64,000 nt of DNA, from contig NC_040013.1 in the NCBI RefSeq assembly GCF_000972845.2, forward strand, positions 4,950,642 through 5,014,641, written 5' to 3'. A program made the position numbers and the translations under genes. Below are positions 37,021 to 50,235 of the stretch, one piece after another; positions within the stretch are counted from its first letter, which is position 1; each line of letters starts with the position of its first letter. The notes beneath the pieces were generated by a model. That model was not told the DNA's origin. It worked only from the letters and a program-made list of their open reading frames with translations, and did not search any database. The stretch is from Larimichthys crocea. Lineage: Eukaryota > Chordata > Actinopteri > Sciaenidae.

Positions 37021-40000
37021 GGTGGCAGAACACTAACATTTGAATCAGTTTGCAGCATGTGAACCACAAAAATGAACACATGACTGTGTTTATTCCTTTG
37101 AAAGGTATTTGTAAAGAGCATCTCTCATGAGATCTGTGACGTTAAATGCGTTACAGATTGTTTAGAAAAAAAACACATGTGTGTCAGGCGGCTGATGAAG
37201 CGGCAATACATCCATATTTATTCTGAACTGTCCACATTTGTGACAGACAGCGCATTTATGATCGGACAGCTCAACCAACAGGCTGATAACAAATCACCAT
37301 ACTGTGCCATTTCCATAGAAAAGAGCATGTCTCAGAAATGTCAACATGCAATCGTTTGTTAAAAGCTGCAGCATATATAGTTTACGTCCACAGTCATCAG
37401 TCATTATTACACCACATGTTTAAAGAGGTAGTGTGGCAAAAACAAAGAGTACGATTGGAAACGTTCAGTGGTTTTTATAGATCCTGCTCGTACTGTGAAG
37501 TTTACAAATCCTCTCAAAACTTCAGCAAGTCTAGCCACATGATTAATCTCGGAAATCAGCCAAAGAGCGAGAAGATGGAAATGAAACTCAAGAGACACTT
37601 GTGTAAAAAAAAAATATGTGGCACAGTTTTATTTGACCTGCCAATTTCTCCCTTCAGTTGCTCTAAGTTCTCTTCCACAAATGTTAAAGACGCCCCTTGG
37701 GCCAGTCAGTAAAAGACGGACTTCGTGTCAGTCATCAGAATCAATGCTGAGATATCAGTTAAATGTTTTAACCTTCAATTTTAGCGTCTTCTCCCTTGAT
37801 ACCAATCAGTGTCATTGTATAAATGCTGGGACTGTCCCTCCCAGGCTTGTCAGATATCACCTGACACATTTGATGGACAAGAACAGATAAACAGAAAAGG
37901 CTTGATCTATTGTCCCGTCTCCTTATTCCCTTTCATTAATATTCACACTTTTTTTTCTCCATATAATTCATACATTTTCATAACGCTGTCAGGGAAATAT
38001 CGTTCAGCAAATATGTAATTATTCTTGGTTACCTTTTCTCTTTGTGTGTGTGTGTGTGCTCGCTGTGGTGTCAGTGCACTGACGCACATGGGTATGCTCC
38101 AGAGATCACCACTCCAGTTCTCAGCAATGCCAGAGGGGCTACAAGAGGGGGGCACAGGAAGCAAGGATGGAGGGGGGTGGGGGGTTCCTCCTAGTTTTCA
38201 GTATCCATGGTAACACCATCCAGCCCTGCCAGGATCTGTGTCAGTGGTGCTGAGACGGGTTGCAGAGAGACGCAAGAGGGGATAGAGAAAAAGAAAGGGC
38301 AGGGGAATTTAATGAAAATAAACGGGAGGTGGGGTTGGACTGAAAGGATGCGCAAAAAGGAGGGAGAAGAAGGGTCATGGGTGATGGAGTTCATTGGGAT
38401 AAATAGAAACAGGTGGGGAGACTGTAGGACAAAAACTGGCAGGGTTCGGAGACTTGAGTTGAACCTGTTAGTTCACTGCACAATAACATAATGCCTCTTA
38501 CAGACGTACATCTTCCACCCACACGCTCTGACCCCCACACACCACTCTCTTCGTGGCAGCAGAGCCAACACTGGCACTTTGCATTTTGGCCAAAGGAGGA
38601 TGAGGTGTGACTTCCTCTCTCTCTCTCTCTCTCTCTGTCTCCCTACCTCTTTTCCTGTCTACCTATTTGTGGATCCAGTCTCCGTCTTTCACAATTGTGG
38701 GAGTCAGATTGAGTTTACCGTGATGCCAAACTGCTTATCGATCCAAAAAGGGGGTCCAGGGAGAGGCAGGCGGAGGCGGAGATCAACAATTCAATACAGG
38801 CCTAATGATTTGATTCTAATACGGCAGAGGGTTGAGTATGCGTTGGTGCAATGAGAACACTACTATAGTTCCACTAGAGGGTTATTTCTACATGTGTGTA
38901 TGTTTTGCTTGCGTGTGTGTGTGTGTATGTAATAATATTGATGGCATGCCAGAAGAGGAAACTTGTCAGCTGTTCCCGCTGTGCTGGGAACAACAGGGAG
39001 ACAGACAGACAGAGAGAGACAGACAGAGAGAGAAAGACCTATATTATGTGTGTGGGTCTTGTATATTTGTGCGACCACACTGTTTACGCCTGTCTGTGAT
39101 TGTGATAAATGGATTTAGCTGCTCATTTCTGTTTCGGCTCAGTAACTATAAATACGAGTTATGTTGTGTTGAAAAACGGAGATCCATATTCTACTCATGT
39201 CGCCAAAATGAGATGTTGAATGGAGGAGAAAATGTGTCATTTTTAGGGGACGGTTAGATGAAGACACACTCTGCTACTCTTAAAAAGAAGTCATTTCGTC
39301 TCCATTTATGTCACCAAATAATATGTTTTCTTTCCCTTTACTGCCTTCATTTGTTCCAGTGTAAATGTTTTTATCAGAGCTATTGATTACAAAACTTTGC
39401 ACCATTAAATCTCAAAAGAAAAAGAAAAAAAGTCCCTTGGCTTTCACAATACGTCATTTTGACATATCTCACTGCTGCCTCGACACTGGACTTTGTCACA
39501 GCGAGAGTGAGAGCTGCACTAATGGGACTGAATATGAATCACTGCGTGACCGCTGTGCCGGTTGTGATATTAAAAATGAATCATGGGCCATGTACACTTG
39601 ACCTGAGAGATACATCCATCATAAATTTATGAAAGAGACGACAAGAAAGAGAGAAAACTTGGGAGGACAAAGATCATCTTATTGGAATCAGCAGAATGTC
39701 CTTTTTCTTTTCTACATACACACACGTGTCAGGCTCCTTATCGGCCAGAGTCTGGTGGTCGCAAGAGAGGCAATTTCACAGCTCTTGGTCTGAACCACCT
39801 CAACCCCTGCAACTTCATTACTTTACACCAGCACTGGTCTGCTGCGCCCACCTGGACACCCACAACTCGGCACTGAGGAGTGCAGCATCTTTTGCTGTGG
39901 CCTTGAATGTGACACTTCATGATAATGGTGGTAACAAGTCATATCAACAGTTGTCTAGTAAACAGGAAATTATTTTGGGGAACAACAAAAGCCACAGAAT

Positions 40001-40301
40001 AATGATTAGTGCAACAGGTGGAGACACAGCGTGAATCTAAGAAAGAAACTAGCACATGTTGGAGCAATAGACAAGGTTACGTAGCCTGGTTTTTGTCGCC
40101 CACGTCTCTTGTTCGTTCAGCAATTGAAAATAGGTCTGTTGTGTCCAGTGATGGCGGTTTCCAACAGTTGTAGCTTTGTTGGTGGGATTAAGAACGGTGA
40201 CATCATCTTCTTTCGTGGCTATTCTTTGTGTCGTGAAAAAATGTAGCAGAAAACATCCGGAGACAACATGGACACAGCTGTGTAGTCCTCGATCGACTCT
40301 T
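37021..40301. other. Intron 1, no exon recognised
   Basis: Noncoding. Contains a CT run (about 38610-38636), short GT runs (about 38045-38058 and 38914-38926) and an aca/gaca-rich patch at 39000-39035. The open frames show no known motif. Confidence 0.55.
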
Positions 40302-40765
40302 AAAGGATCGGTTTGTAAGACTTAGTGGGATCTAGCCCTCTCCTACGGAGAGTGAAGGAGAAACTACGATGGTTGCAGAGTCCACTACTGTAGAAACCTG
40401 ATGGACTGAATCTGTAGATATAAATAAATGTGAAAGGACTGTTCTTACATAGCTCCTTTCTAGACTTCCGACCACTCAAAGCGCTTTTTAGCACTACATA
40501 TCTCATTCACCCATTCACGCACACACTCATATACTGATGGTATCGACTGCCCTGCAAGGTGCAAATCCATTTTTTCTAGCTAACACGCCAATGGCACATC
40601 CTTCGGGAGCAATTTGGGGTTCAGTATCTCTCCACACGTACAGTACATAGTGTGGAGGAGCTGGGGATCGAACTGAAATTCTTTTATTTCAGGTGATTAT
40701 ACACAGTGTACCTGGAAGAAGTGGCTATATGCTATTATATGTATTGGCATATTTTCATTTAATCT
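40302..40765 (-). repeat. Repeat family A, inverted copy, interrupted by a SINE
   Basis: Left part (40302-40448): aaaggatcggtttgtaagac, ttagtgggatctag, aggagaaactacgatgg, ctactgtagaaacc and tgtagatata are the reverse complement of family A blocks, with internal deletions. Right part (40676-40765): tttcaggtgattatacac continues the same repeat. The SINE at about 40449-40675 splits the copy, so it inserted later. Confidence 0.6.
40449..40675 (-). mobile_element. tRNA-derived SINE, 5'-truncated, nested in repeat A
   Basis: The minus-strand head retains a pol III B box (agttcgatccc, 40674-40664) but lacks the A box. The body has tttggggttcagtatct and tcattcacccattcacgcac, and the 3' end has cctttctag and cttccgaccactcaaagcgc. 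This is the order of an abundant fish SINE whose head resembles a tRNA (ggctgtagctcag.. ggttcgatcccc). Truncation at the B box fits incomplete reverse transcription. Confidence 0.65.
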
Positions 40766-41189
40766 CTGCTGCTTGACTTCAGGGTTCAAGGCTTATTAGA
40801 AAAAAACTGACCGGCCCACAACTGGGTGAGACAACTACGTAATTGTACTGTTGTAAAGGCAAAACAAAATGTGAATTACAGTCTGATCATCAGGTTGTGG
40901 GTTACACCGTACACGCACAATGATATCCAACACACCAAAACAACATGGCACAACACAACGTGAACAAAACAATAAAAAAATTGATGTGACACGACAGAAA
41001 ACACAACAGGACAAGTCAAAAATAACAAGCGCAGCTTCGTGCTAAAACACATAAACGCATAACCATGAAGCCTGTCTTTTCCTATTTCTTCCTTCTTCTG
41101 GCCCCTGACTGTTCGAGCGTCCACCGTCACTTCTTACAGGCTACTTGACAGGCGTCAATCAAACTAAAACGCTGTGTGATCATTAGGCT

Positions 41190-41870
41190 GACTGCAGTTC
41201 ACTGGATGGTTGCTCCCCTTGTCATTCACCGTGGCTCGTTGGCCCTCGCTCTCTCTTTCATCGCTTCTGTCTCTCCGCCGGCTCCTCATCTCTTCTGATG
41301 GAAGGTTTCTCTCTTCTCTGGCTTCATCTCGACACAGACCAAATGGATACAGCTTATCTCTCCTCACTGTCAGTCCACCTCTTCTTTCTCTCCTCTCTTT
41401 TTCTGTGTGTGTGTGTCCACTTTCTCTGCTGCTTTTCTTGTACTTTAAAATACACCAGTCTGTTTGGACCTGCCCCTGTGATTTACAGGGTTTTTCTCTC
41501 TTTTCAATTACATCCACTTCATCTTCACTTCAGTACCGTGTGTTCACTCTCCTGAATTCTTTTCCTTTGCCTTACCTTCACCCTTTCTCTTTCTTATGTG
41601 TCGTTTTGACCCTCGTGTCTCTCACTCAGATACAACACAATTTATGTCACATCTTCCCCCTTTCTAATCTTCCCTCACTCCTCTTCCCCCTTCTTTCTTT
41701 CTTCTCACCCACCTTCATCTCTCCCTCACCTTTTATCTCCCCCTATCTTCTCCACTCTCTACCTCCCCTCCTCCTTCTCCTGATTTTGTCTCATGCCGAC
41801 ACCAGTCCCCCCACCTCCAACCTCCAAACTGTGAACCTGTCCCCTCCCCACCCCCCCATCTGTCACAGAC
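41190..41870 (+). repeat. Long polypyrimidine (CT-rich) region
   Basis: About 680 bp of C+T-rich + strand (ctctctttc, cttccctcactcctcttccc and similar). It creates a 228-codon frame at 41210-41896 rich in Ser/Leu/Pro/Phe, which is a composition artefact and has no domain. It is the longest such tract in the intron. Confidence 0.85.
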
Positions 41871-42479
41871 AGAATGGCCATGCCAGTGTTGATTAGAGCC
41901 TGCATGGCCGGATGCTCAGCTCGGCTTAGGAGAGGCCTGTGGGAAAGAGAGCTGCTTATTCTAGCCTCAGGAGATGGATTGAAACCGACAAGAGCTAAAA
42001 CAAGCAAGAATTCTCTCATTACACTCGCACATTGAACACACCCTGCACATGCGCACTATGCACACAAGTGAGGACGTCATAGCACACTACTCGAGAACAA
42101 AAACGGCTGCATGTGCGATCACGTTGTAAAATAACACACGATTATTTTCCACATGCATTTTACATCTGATGTTTTGTTGTGAATTATAAAGCGGTGGCTT
42201 AATCACTCGTTGTTTTCGAGGATTTATCCTGTTTTGAAGAACAATGCATAAATACATATGTTGAGTATAATGCTATGAATTTCAATATCTCGTTTATCCT
42301 CTTGGGAACTGATTAAAACTGAATGTTTTCTATCAATATCTTTGCAATCTTCTTTTGTCTTTAATATTCTGCTTTAGTGTCATTAAATATTAAATTTCTG
42401 CGCATACATATAATTATTAAAACAACGCGAAGCTGTCTGCAGTCTGGTTATGCATTGATCTGACTTTTTCTGTTCTGAT

Positions 42480-42748
42480 ACCTTAACTCAGAGGTTCTGC
42501 CAATTTTGAGTCGATACCAGTGGTCTCATTTTCACAGATTTAAGATCTTGGAGGTAATTCGAGTAAGACAAATTGAAGTCAGATGTTGTAGCTCTAAAGC
42601 TCTGAAGCTGAAACCCTGAATTTTATGATAATATTGGCCGGAAAAATGTAATTTTCTGTGGATTAGTCTCGTCTTGCCCAGTGTCCTTAATAAAGTCAGT
42701 ATCGTCACGATATCGACCCTGTGAATCAGATCAGTGCATCCCTAATCA
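42480..42748. repeat. Candidate interspersed repeat
   Basis: Contains gtcgataccagtgg and ends with agtatcgtcacgatatcgac and gtgcatccctaatca. This resembles fish repeats with repeated 'ggtatcgg' blocks and a 'gtgcatccctaat' end. Weak match, family not named. Confidence 0.35.
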
Positions 42749-45700
42749 CAGATGATAAAAGCAACAATATATGCCTATATGTCCCCCTTTTTTTTACCTT
42801 TGCACTCAACCATGCTGTTCCTCTTCTCCCCCTCGTCACCCTCGATCACCCTTTCTCTCCTACATTTCTATCGGCCATTCTCACGACTTAACACGGGATT
42901 TCTGACAGTCTCTATTTATCCCGCTTATATTCAGCTCTGATTTACAATTACTTGGCATTGACTCAGAGCGACGAAGTGCACTTACTGTAGGTCTATTTCA
43001 TAGAAAGCCTTTAATATATGAACCGCTGATTTATTTTTTTGAGGGGTATTTAGGATTTCAATTATGTTTAATATAAATCACGCGGTGTATACACGGCTGA
43101 ATGAAATAAAAAAAATACTAAGGGTTTCATTCGATCTACACTCTTGAGTTTTATAGCTGCAGGCGAATCGATAAATTACCTATAAGTCACTCCATAAACC
43201 TGAGTGCAACCTGCCGTAAAGACCGCCATCAGGATTGCAGAAATCCCATTCCAGATCATTTCAGCCAAGGTCTCCTCAAGGCCACTGAGTTGAAGTGCCC
43301 GACACTATAGCCAATGATCTGGTCATTGATAAATCATGGAGTCTGACACTGGGAACCAGTGTATCCAGAAGCTTTGAAAGGCTGTTTAAGCCTGAGGAAC
43401 AGATTTACAGCATCTTCAACAGTCTGCCACATGAATGTATTTCAAAGTAACCACTAAGGAGAATAGAGGAGCCAATCGTCTAAGTGCAAAGTGCTTTGTT
43501 TGCCCTTTTTCTTCAGCTGCATGATACAATATATGCTAAAGACAAACACTGAGACGCTTGTTATTCAGCAGCCGGAGCTGGATTTGTGTATTGTGTGTGT
43601 GTTTAAAACAAAACAGTCCCAGTGGCACTTAACAAATTACAGGATTTAGATAAATGTTCCATGTGTATTTTGAGTTCTTATGGATGTTTGAAATTTAATT
43701 GAGCTGTTTTTTTTTCAATTGTGGATGTTACATGGTTCTAATTGGACGACATAATGAGCATGATGAAATCGTGGGTAATTGCCTCAGGAGGAAGAAGTCT
43801 TCACTCTAAATCTTGTGTTTATGAGTTCATGAGTCTTTATGACACTGGTGTTATGAAAAGTTTGAATTTTTCCTGGTAACCTTGAATCTTACACTTCCTG
43901 CAGAATAAAGAAAAAAAAAGTTGGTTTTAGCTGCAGTTTGTGTTGAGCAATTTTTCCAGTTTTCCTCCAGTGTACCAGACTAAAGGAGAGCTGCTGAGCA
44001 GATGTGGAAAAGATTTGTTGTGATTGTAGTTTTTCTCTGGTTTTCACCCCAGAGGAGAAGCCCCAATGTGCACTTTCCTGATTTATTGGACATTTTACAT
44101 TTCAGTGGTAGAAAATATTAGTTTGGACTGAGGTGCTCTGCACTTGTTTATATTGTGCGTTTGCAACTTTCTTTGCAGACCAACGGATGTCAAAGAGCAG
44201 GAGGTGCAAAGGTGGAAAATGTTGGTTCGGACTGACAGACCGCCTCCAACCTGCAGCTGTGTGTTGGCCATTTTGTACTTGGCCTTACTGACCCATGAAA
44301 GCACACACACACATTAACACACTCATACAAAATTTGGTCCTGTAAATCAGCTCTGTTGCCGTTTTTTGTTTTGTTTGGTTTATACTTTAAATCTCTCTTA
44401 AGCTGCAAAATGCTGAAACAAGTGGAAAGCTTATTTGTGTGTGCATGTGTGTATGTGAGCATGTGGCTACCCTCCAAGAAGATAAACCCAGTGTGTGTGT
44501 GTGTGTGTGTTGAGGTCAATGAATGCTATTTCACTTGCATAAGTGGTTCCTCTCCTTGACAAGATTGCATTTAAAGGCAATGACCTCATCCGTAATGTAA
44601 GCCCTAACCACATGGCACTGCCGTTGGTCCATGTGCGTCTGGATCAAGCACTAAGTCATAATCTAGTGCTGTTTACCAATGCATTGACTTGTCCAAGATG
44701 GCTGTTTTGTGAAGGTCATTGTATATAGCACTGACCATCTCAGGGGTTACATGTGCATGGTTTGCTCCTGGCTGCTGTTGATAGAGGTGAAAGAGGGAAG
44801 GGATGAGCTGAGGAAGACAGAGACACTCACAGTGACATTAAGAGAAGATGAGCGCAGTGGAAGGTGAAATGGCTGCGCTGAATGCATTTTAACTGCGATT
44901 TAGTTCAAGTGTTATCGCAAGCTTGGGATCAGGAGCAAGACCAAAAGAAAACCACAAAACTATGATGTGCATACAAATCTTAAACACTTCACTGTACGCG
45001 CTCTGTTTAAATAGACATTTAATGCTCTGTTTAAACAGTGCGAGCTGTATGGCTTCAGATCTGCTTAACAGATGTCTCCTCTGTATAACAGTACGAACAT
45101 TTCCATATTTTAACAGGCTCACACATCTTCCATCTGGATTTCATCATGGCATAAAAGAATGCGTACTCCGACTCAGTGTATGGGAGGGGACAGACCACCA
45201 ATGACCACTGCTGAGAAGCTCATCTCGTCTATTAGAGACTTGTTTGTGTCAAGGAACATCATTTTGACTAAATGTAATATGTGTCAGAGGTCATATTCAT
45301 TGCAATTAACCCAGTGGTGTCTGCGTAATCCTGTTGTAAAAGGCGAGGACACGAGTATCAATCTTACTGACACCAGCGGTGTCACAGGATATTGTGTGCA
45401 AGACACGCCTCTACACTGCAAACTATGTTTTCTGTCACTCATCTAAATTCTATGAAGGTAAATTCCCAGCAACGCTTGTTTTTATTCTACAGTTTAAACT
45501 GTTTTTGAGGTTAGGCTTCTCAGTTTGAACTTTATTGACAATAAAAGAACACACTGCATACTAATCACAAAGATGGATGCTGTCCAACACGTGTTGTTTG
45601 CTTGCATATTGCAGCAGAAACTTCTTCGAACCTGGCCACTCTGTTGTGTTTTATATATTAACAGATGTTTTGCTATATAGTTCTGTAGATCTGAGATTAG

Positions 45701-48700
45701 AAAGACAAATGTGATGCATGTAACAGGACTGTCCACACTATTTTAATTACTGAAAATAGAATTTATTAAGTCTGTGTTAGCTTTTGTGTTTTCATGATTT
45801 GAACTGACGTATGCCGTTGACATAATAGTGCACATTTGTTGTGGAAGACATAAAAAAGGTATTTTATTGAGCAGAGTGTAAAATTAAAAAAACAAACAAA
45901 GAGGTCTTCTCCGTGTAAGAATGCTTGTATGTTTGTTATGTTTTTTGCAATATCTATAGAAAATACAACTACTACTACCTACTATGTTGAAGTGTGAAGC
46001 ACAAAGTGAGAAAAGGAAATGATTTTTATATTATCATACATGTATTATGAAGACAATGTCAATATTTCATTTTTAAATATCACTTTATCGTCAGTATATT
46101 GTGAAACGCCTTACCACCTTTATAAACTTGATAAAATTCATACTATTCATTGACGCTTATAGGGCATTGATAACCGATATTACAATGCAGTTTATCAAAA
46201 TCATTTGTTTATATGATGATGATGATGTGGTTCATACAGTCTCTATACAAGGTAACTTGCATCTATGTAAGCTTGTGTGTGTACGCAGAGAACTATGACC
46301 TCACACTTACGTTTGCTCATAGGTGTGTGTTTAATCATACGTGCAGGAGCACATGCACATACACACATACACACAACACACTTGTGCCTCAGGTGCCATG
46401 CAGCAGCTGGACTGTCTGGACTCAGGTGCACTCCTCTGAGCACTGTGTCATTTGCACACAATCTGTGGAAGTATTTTGTTTTCTGATAATCTTGCTTACA
46501 TTCGCATTGTGTTGTTGTTGGTGTGTGTGTGTGTGTTACCTTAAGTAGGATTACCGATTTTGGAAAGTACATTCTCTTCCTTTGTGTGTTTTTCCTGCCT
46601 GTCTATTGTTAGACCTTCATTTAGTTCAGATTACAGTCTTATGTGGCCACTTTCCCCCACTGCTCCTGCTAATTAAACCCAGTCCGCATTATCTACAGGG
46701 CCGTTAATCCCCTTCATGAAAACAGTTAGGAAACAACCCTTGTGATATAAAAAAAAAAAAAAAACAGGAACACTGCAGACTGCACAAATGTGTATGCGTG
46801 TGTGTGTGTGTGTTATTTAGGACAAAGTAAGGATGGTGAACAGGGCTAGACAAATGTCATGTTGCTCCACCTAATGGGCTCTCGTGCCATTCAGACTCCC
46901 CCTTTGGTCGTGGTCTCTGACAGAAATGAGGCTGAGGGAGACGACACACACACCGCTCTCTCTCTCTCTTTCTCTCTCACACACACACACACACACACAG
47001 TCTGACAGCTTTAATTTGAATCTAAAACAGGTGAAGGGCTTGTGAGGGTTAGACAATGGCAGGTGATTCTCTAAGTGCGCTGTTTCCGGCTTTTGAAGGA
47101 GGTTCCAGACGAGGTCACATTACATAAAAAAAAGTTAACCAGCTGTGTGTGATGTGAGATTTTTTAAAATATATATTTCTATTTTATTTCTTGGCTCATA
47201 CATGCACCCCTAGCTGTGTGGATCTGGTAGCTGGGAGGAGACTGCGAGAGATAAGACCAGTTTAGTGGTGTTTCAGGGCAGTGTGTACTTTCAGCACCAT
47301 GAATACACACACATACACACACTCACACACACTCACATACCAGCAGTGCAAATAGTGGCAGAGCAGACCAGTTGCCATTGGACTGAGAGGTGGCCTGATC
47401 AGTTTTGCTCTGATCGGTTTCGTGCAGTGATGTTAGTTTTAAGATAGGATCGTTCGTGTAACACTACGTACCTGCAAGTGCAACTATGAAGGGAAGGCCA
47501 CAGCGATGCAGTACTGCACACAGTGAAGGTGAGTCATGAGCACGAGACGTGAGACGAGGTTTCGATAGTCGTTTAATTCTACTTCTCTACATTTTACTCA
47601 ACATGTTTCTATTTATGGAAATTAATATCTCTGTTTGCCTCTGTTATTTTTGATCAAAACTTGATGTCACACAGTGTTTTGTGTTTGAGGTATTGGAGTT
47701 TCTTCAGAGTCTCTTCTATATCCAGAGTGTCATGTTTATAGGGATGCTCCATCTTTCGACGATTATTATCTCCAATTTTTATGTTTGTCCACATCATTTA
47801 TCGCTCCGCTTTGCTGTTTTTTACTCTAAAGGTGCCTTAAATGTGTCACAAGAAGACTTTATCTTTTGCAATACTCGTCTTCACATCTGCAGTAATTCTG
47901 ATTTATCATGAATACGTTTGCCGATGCTGATTTAAACATTTTATGACTGTTAACTGAGTTATGATATCATTCTTGAAGAAAGATATTGAGATGCATTTCA
48001 GAGATGAAAGCAGCTATTTACTGCGATGGAAGTAAATTCAAAGAAACAGAGGAACACTTTCTGTAGCACAAGAGGAAAGGTGATTTAGCTTTTATCACTT
48101 CTTTGAAACTAGAAAAACAAAAAGTGTTTGGGTATTTTGACAGTTCATAGAGTATAACTCTTGTCAAGTCTACTAATATTTAATGGAACAACAAGCTCAT
48201 GCATTTTGCGTGTTTTAAATAAATTTTCAATCAAATCAAGCCTCTATGTAAATATGCTACAGGCTACATATATATACCCATATAAAAGCTGAGTCACATT
48301 TGTTAAAAGCAAAAGGGGAAAAACAGTGAGGAAAAGTGAGAGAGCAACAAGATTAGGCTGTTGATTGGATATGGTTCCCAATTCAGCTCCCTGCCAGTGG
48401 CAATAAGAAAGAGGAGGCACAATAGCAAAGGGAAGACAGGACGGGGAGAGGAGGGTGGAGGTGGCGGAGTTTGAGTGTAATGAAGTCAAGACCCCTAACA
48501 GGCTGTCAGATGCTGCTCACTTGCCGCACAGTCACTCCTTACACGCAAACACATGGTGTGTGTTTGTCTGCGTGCACGAGTGCACGTGAGCGCACCCTGA
48601 TGATAAATCTTAATTACACAATGGAGTGCAGGCCATGTGCCATCTCATCATGCCATGTCAACTCTCATATGCAACAGCGTGAGCGTGAGAGGAAGAACGA

Positions 48701-50099
48701 GAGACAGATGCAACAGACTGAGAGAGTGTGCATACCTACCTATTCAGGAAAGGACAAGCAGCAGTGAAAGGAGTGGAGAGATGTGCTTCAAAGGGAAGTA
48801 AATCTTTGCCTTGGATGCTCTAGGGTGAAACGACCGTGGTTCCTCTTTCAAGGGTTTACTTAGAGAGCATAAAAGCCTTTTTTTGTGTAGCCTCACTGTG
48901 ATTTTGCCATCAGTCCTGTCAATACTAATCAAATCTAAAAACCTCTGCTGCTACTGCTACCATTGAGCAGATCTAGTTTGTCCCAGGATGAGCCAGCGGA
49001 TGAATACACAGTTCTAGCATGTCAGAGAAAGAATGGGGCCGGGGGCGTTGTTGTGGCCCGCTGAGTCATCGTGGCCAGGGTGATCTCTAAAAGCAGCCCC
49101 CCAGCCCCCCAGAGTAATGGTTAATCGTGGGAAGTCTGGTGTTAGGGTAAGTGTGCCTGTGTGTAGTCCAAGCCCGTTTGTGGCCGTGTTGCGGTGGGTT
49201 TTGGCGTGCCGTGGTGTGACAGGGCCAGTCAGGCGGATGGAGCGTGTGTTGTTGTAGCCTTGGTAGTGGGAAAAGCCCTGTACAAGCAGCTCTCAGCACT
49301 GTTGGCTGGGAGAAGAGCCGGGGCAGCTCTCCCAGAATAAAAAAAAAAAAGCAGAAAAAAAGCTTTTGTTTTCACGGCTGTTGTGTTCCCTCGGCTGTGT
49401 TTCAGTCTGTGTGTCCTCCTGGTTGTCTGTGACTGTCCCACTGTGACATTCAGTCCTGTTCTGGATCTCTGGTGTTGAGCTCTGTTGCCACAAAACCGCA
49501 CACGGACTAAGTCCACTTCCTGAAATGGCGGTGTCAACCTAGGAAGTGCAACCTTTAAACCCCAAAGTGCCGAGTGGAAGTATATTTAAACGGCAGAGGA
49601 TAACACGGAAACAGAATTTACATCAGTATGCAATACACATGAAGTGGATTTTATCTCCGCATAAAATACCACATGAACACATTTATTACAGAATGAGAAG
49701 ACAAAGAGAACTGACAGATATTGGCACACAATTGTTTTACGGATTGTAAATAAGATTTAAGCGTGACGACTGATGGGACAAGTTGTTTCAGTCTGGGTGA
49801 TAAAACGATACAGTGAATGGTGTTGTGCCGCTGTCATTAAATTTCAAACCATTTTTCTTATTTACGACGTTCTGTATCAAGACCTTTGACGTCACGTGTG
49901 AGAGCATGAAAAAAAAACACAGCCCGTCTTCACCAGAAAAACAGCCATATAGATCATTTGTGTAAGCAGCTTATTACAGCCTAGTAATTAGATAATTAGG
50001 CGTTGTTATTGTTAGTAATTATTACTGGAGCAGTAAAAAGATTGAGGAGGTCTGTGTGAAACCAAAAGTCAACACTGACTTATTGAAGTTTTGAATTGT

Positions 50100-50235
50100 A
50101 TGACTTATGTACTTAAACCCAAATCATGTTCTTTCCCTAAACCTAACCAAGTAGTTTGGGTGTCTAAACCTAAACAAACTGCAGCCACGTCACAGAGTTA
50201 ACCGATGTTTAACGTCACATGACTTACGTAAGGCC
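50100..50235. repeat. Candidate interspersed repeat with cctaaacctaacc blocks
   Basis: Paired blocks ccctaaacctaaccaagtag and tctaaacctaaacaaactg, then gccacgtcac and taacgtcacatgac. This is the pattern of a common fish repeat that combines 'cctaaacctaaccaa' pairs with 'acgtca' sites. It is not telomeric, as the units are not TTAGGG-type. Confidence 0.45.

Noticed and set aside
41210..41896. 228-codon + strand frame
   Set aside because: Translation of a polypyrimidine tract; no homology and biased composition.
50130..50190. Possible interstitial telomere-like repeat (cctaaacctaacc)
   Set aside because: Only two irregular copies and not the vertebrate TTAGGG unit; fits an interspersed fish repeat.
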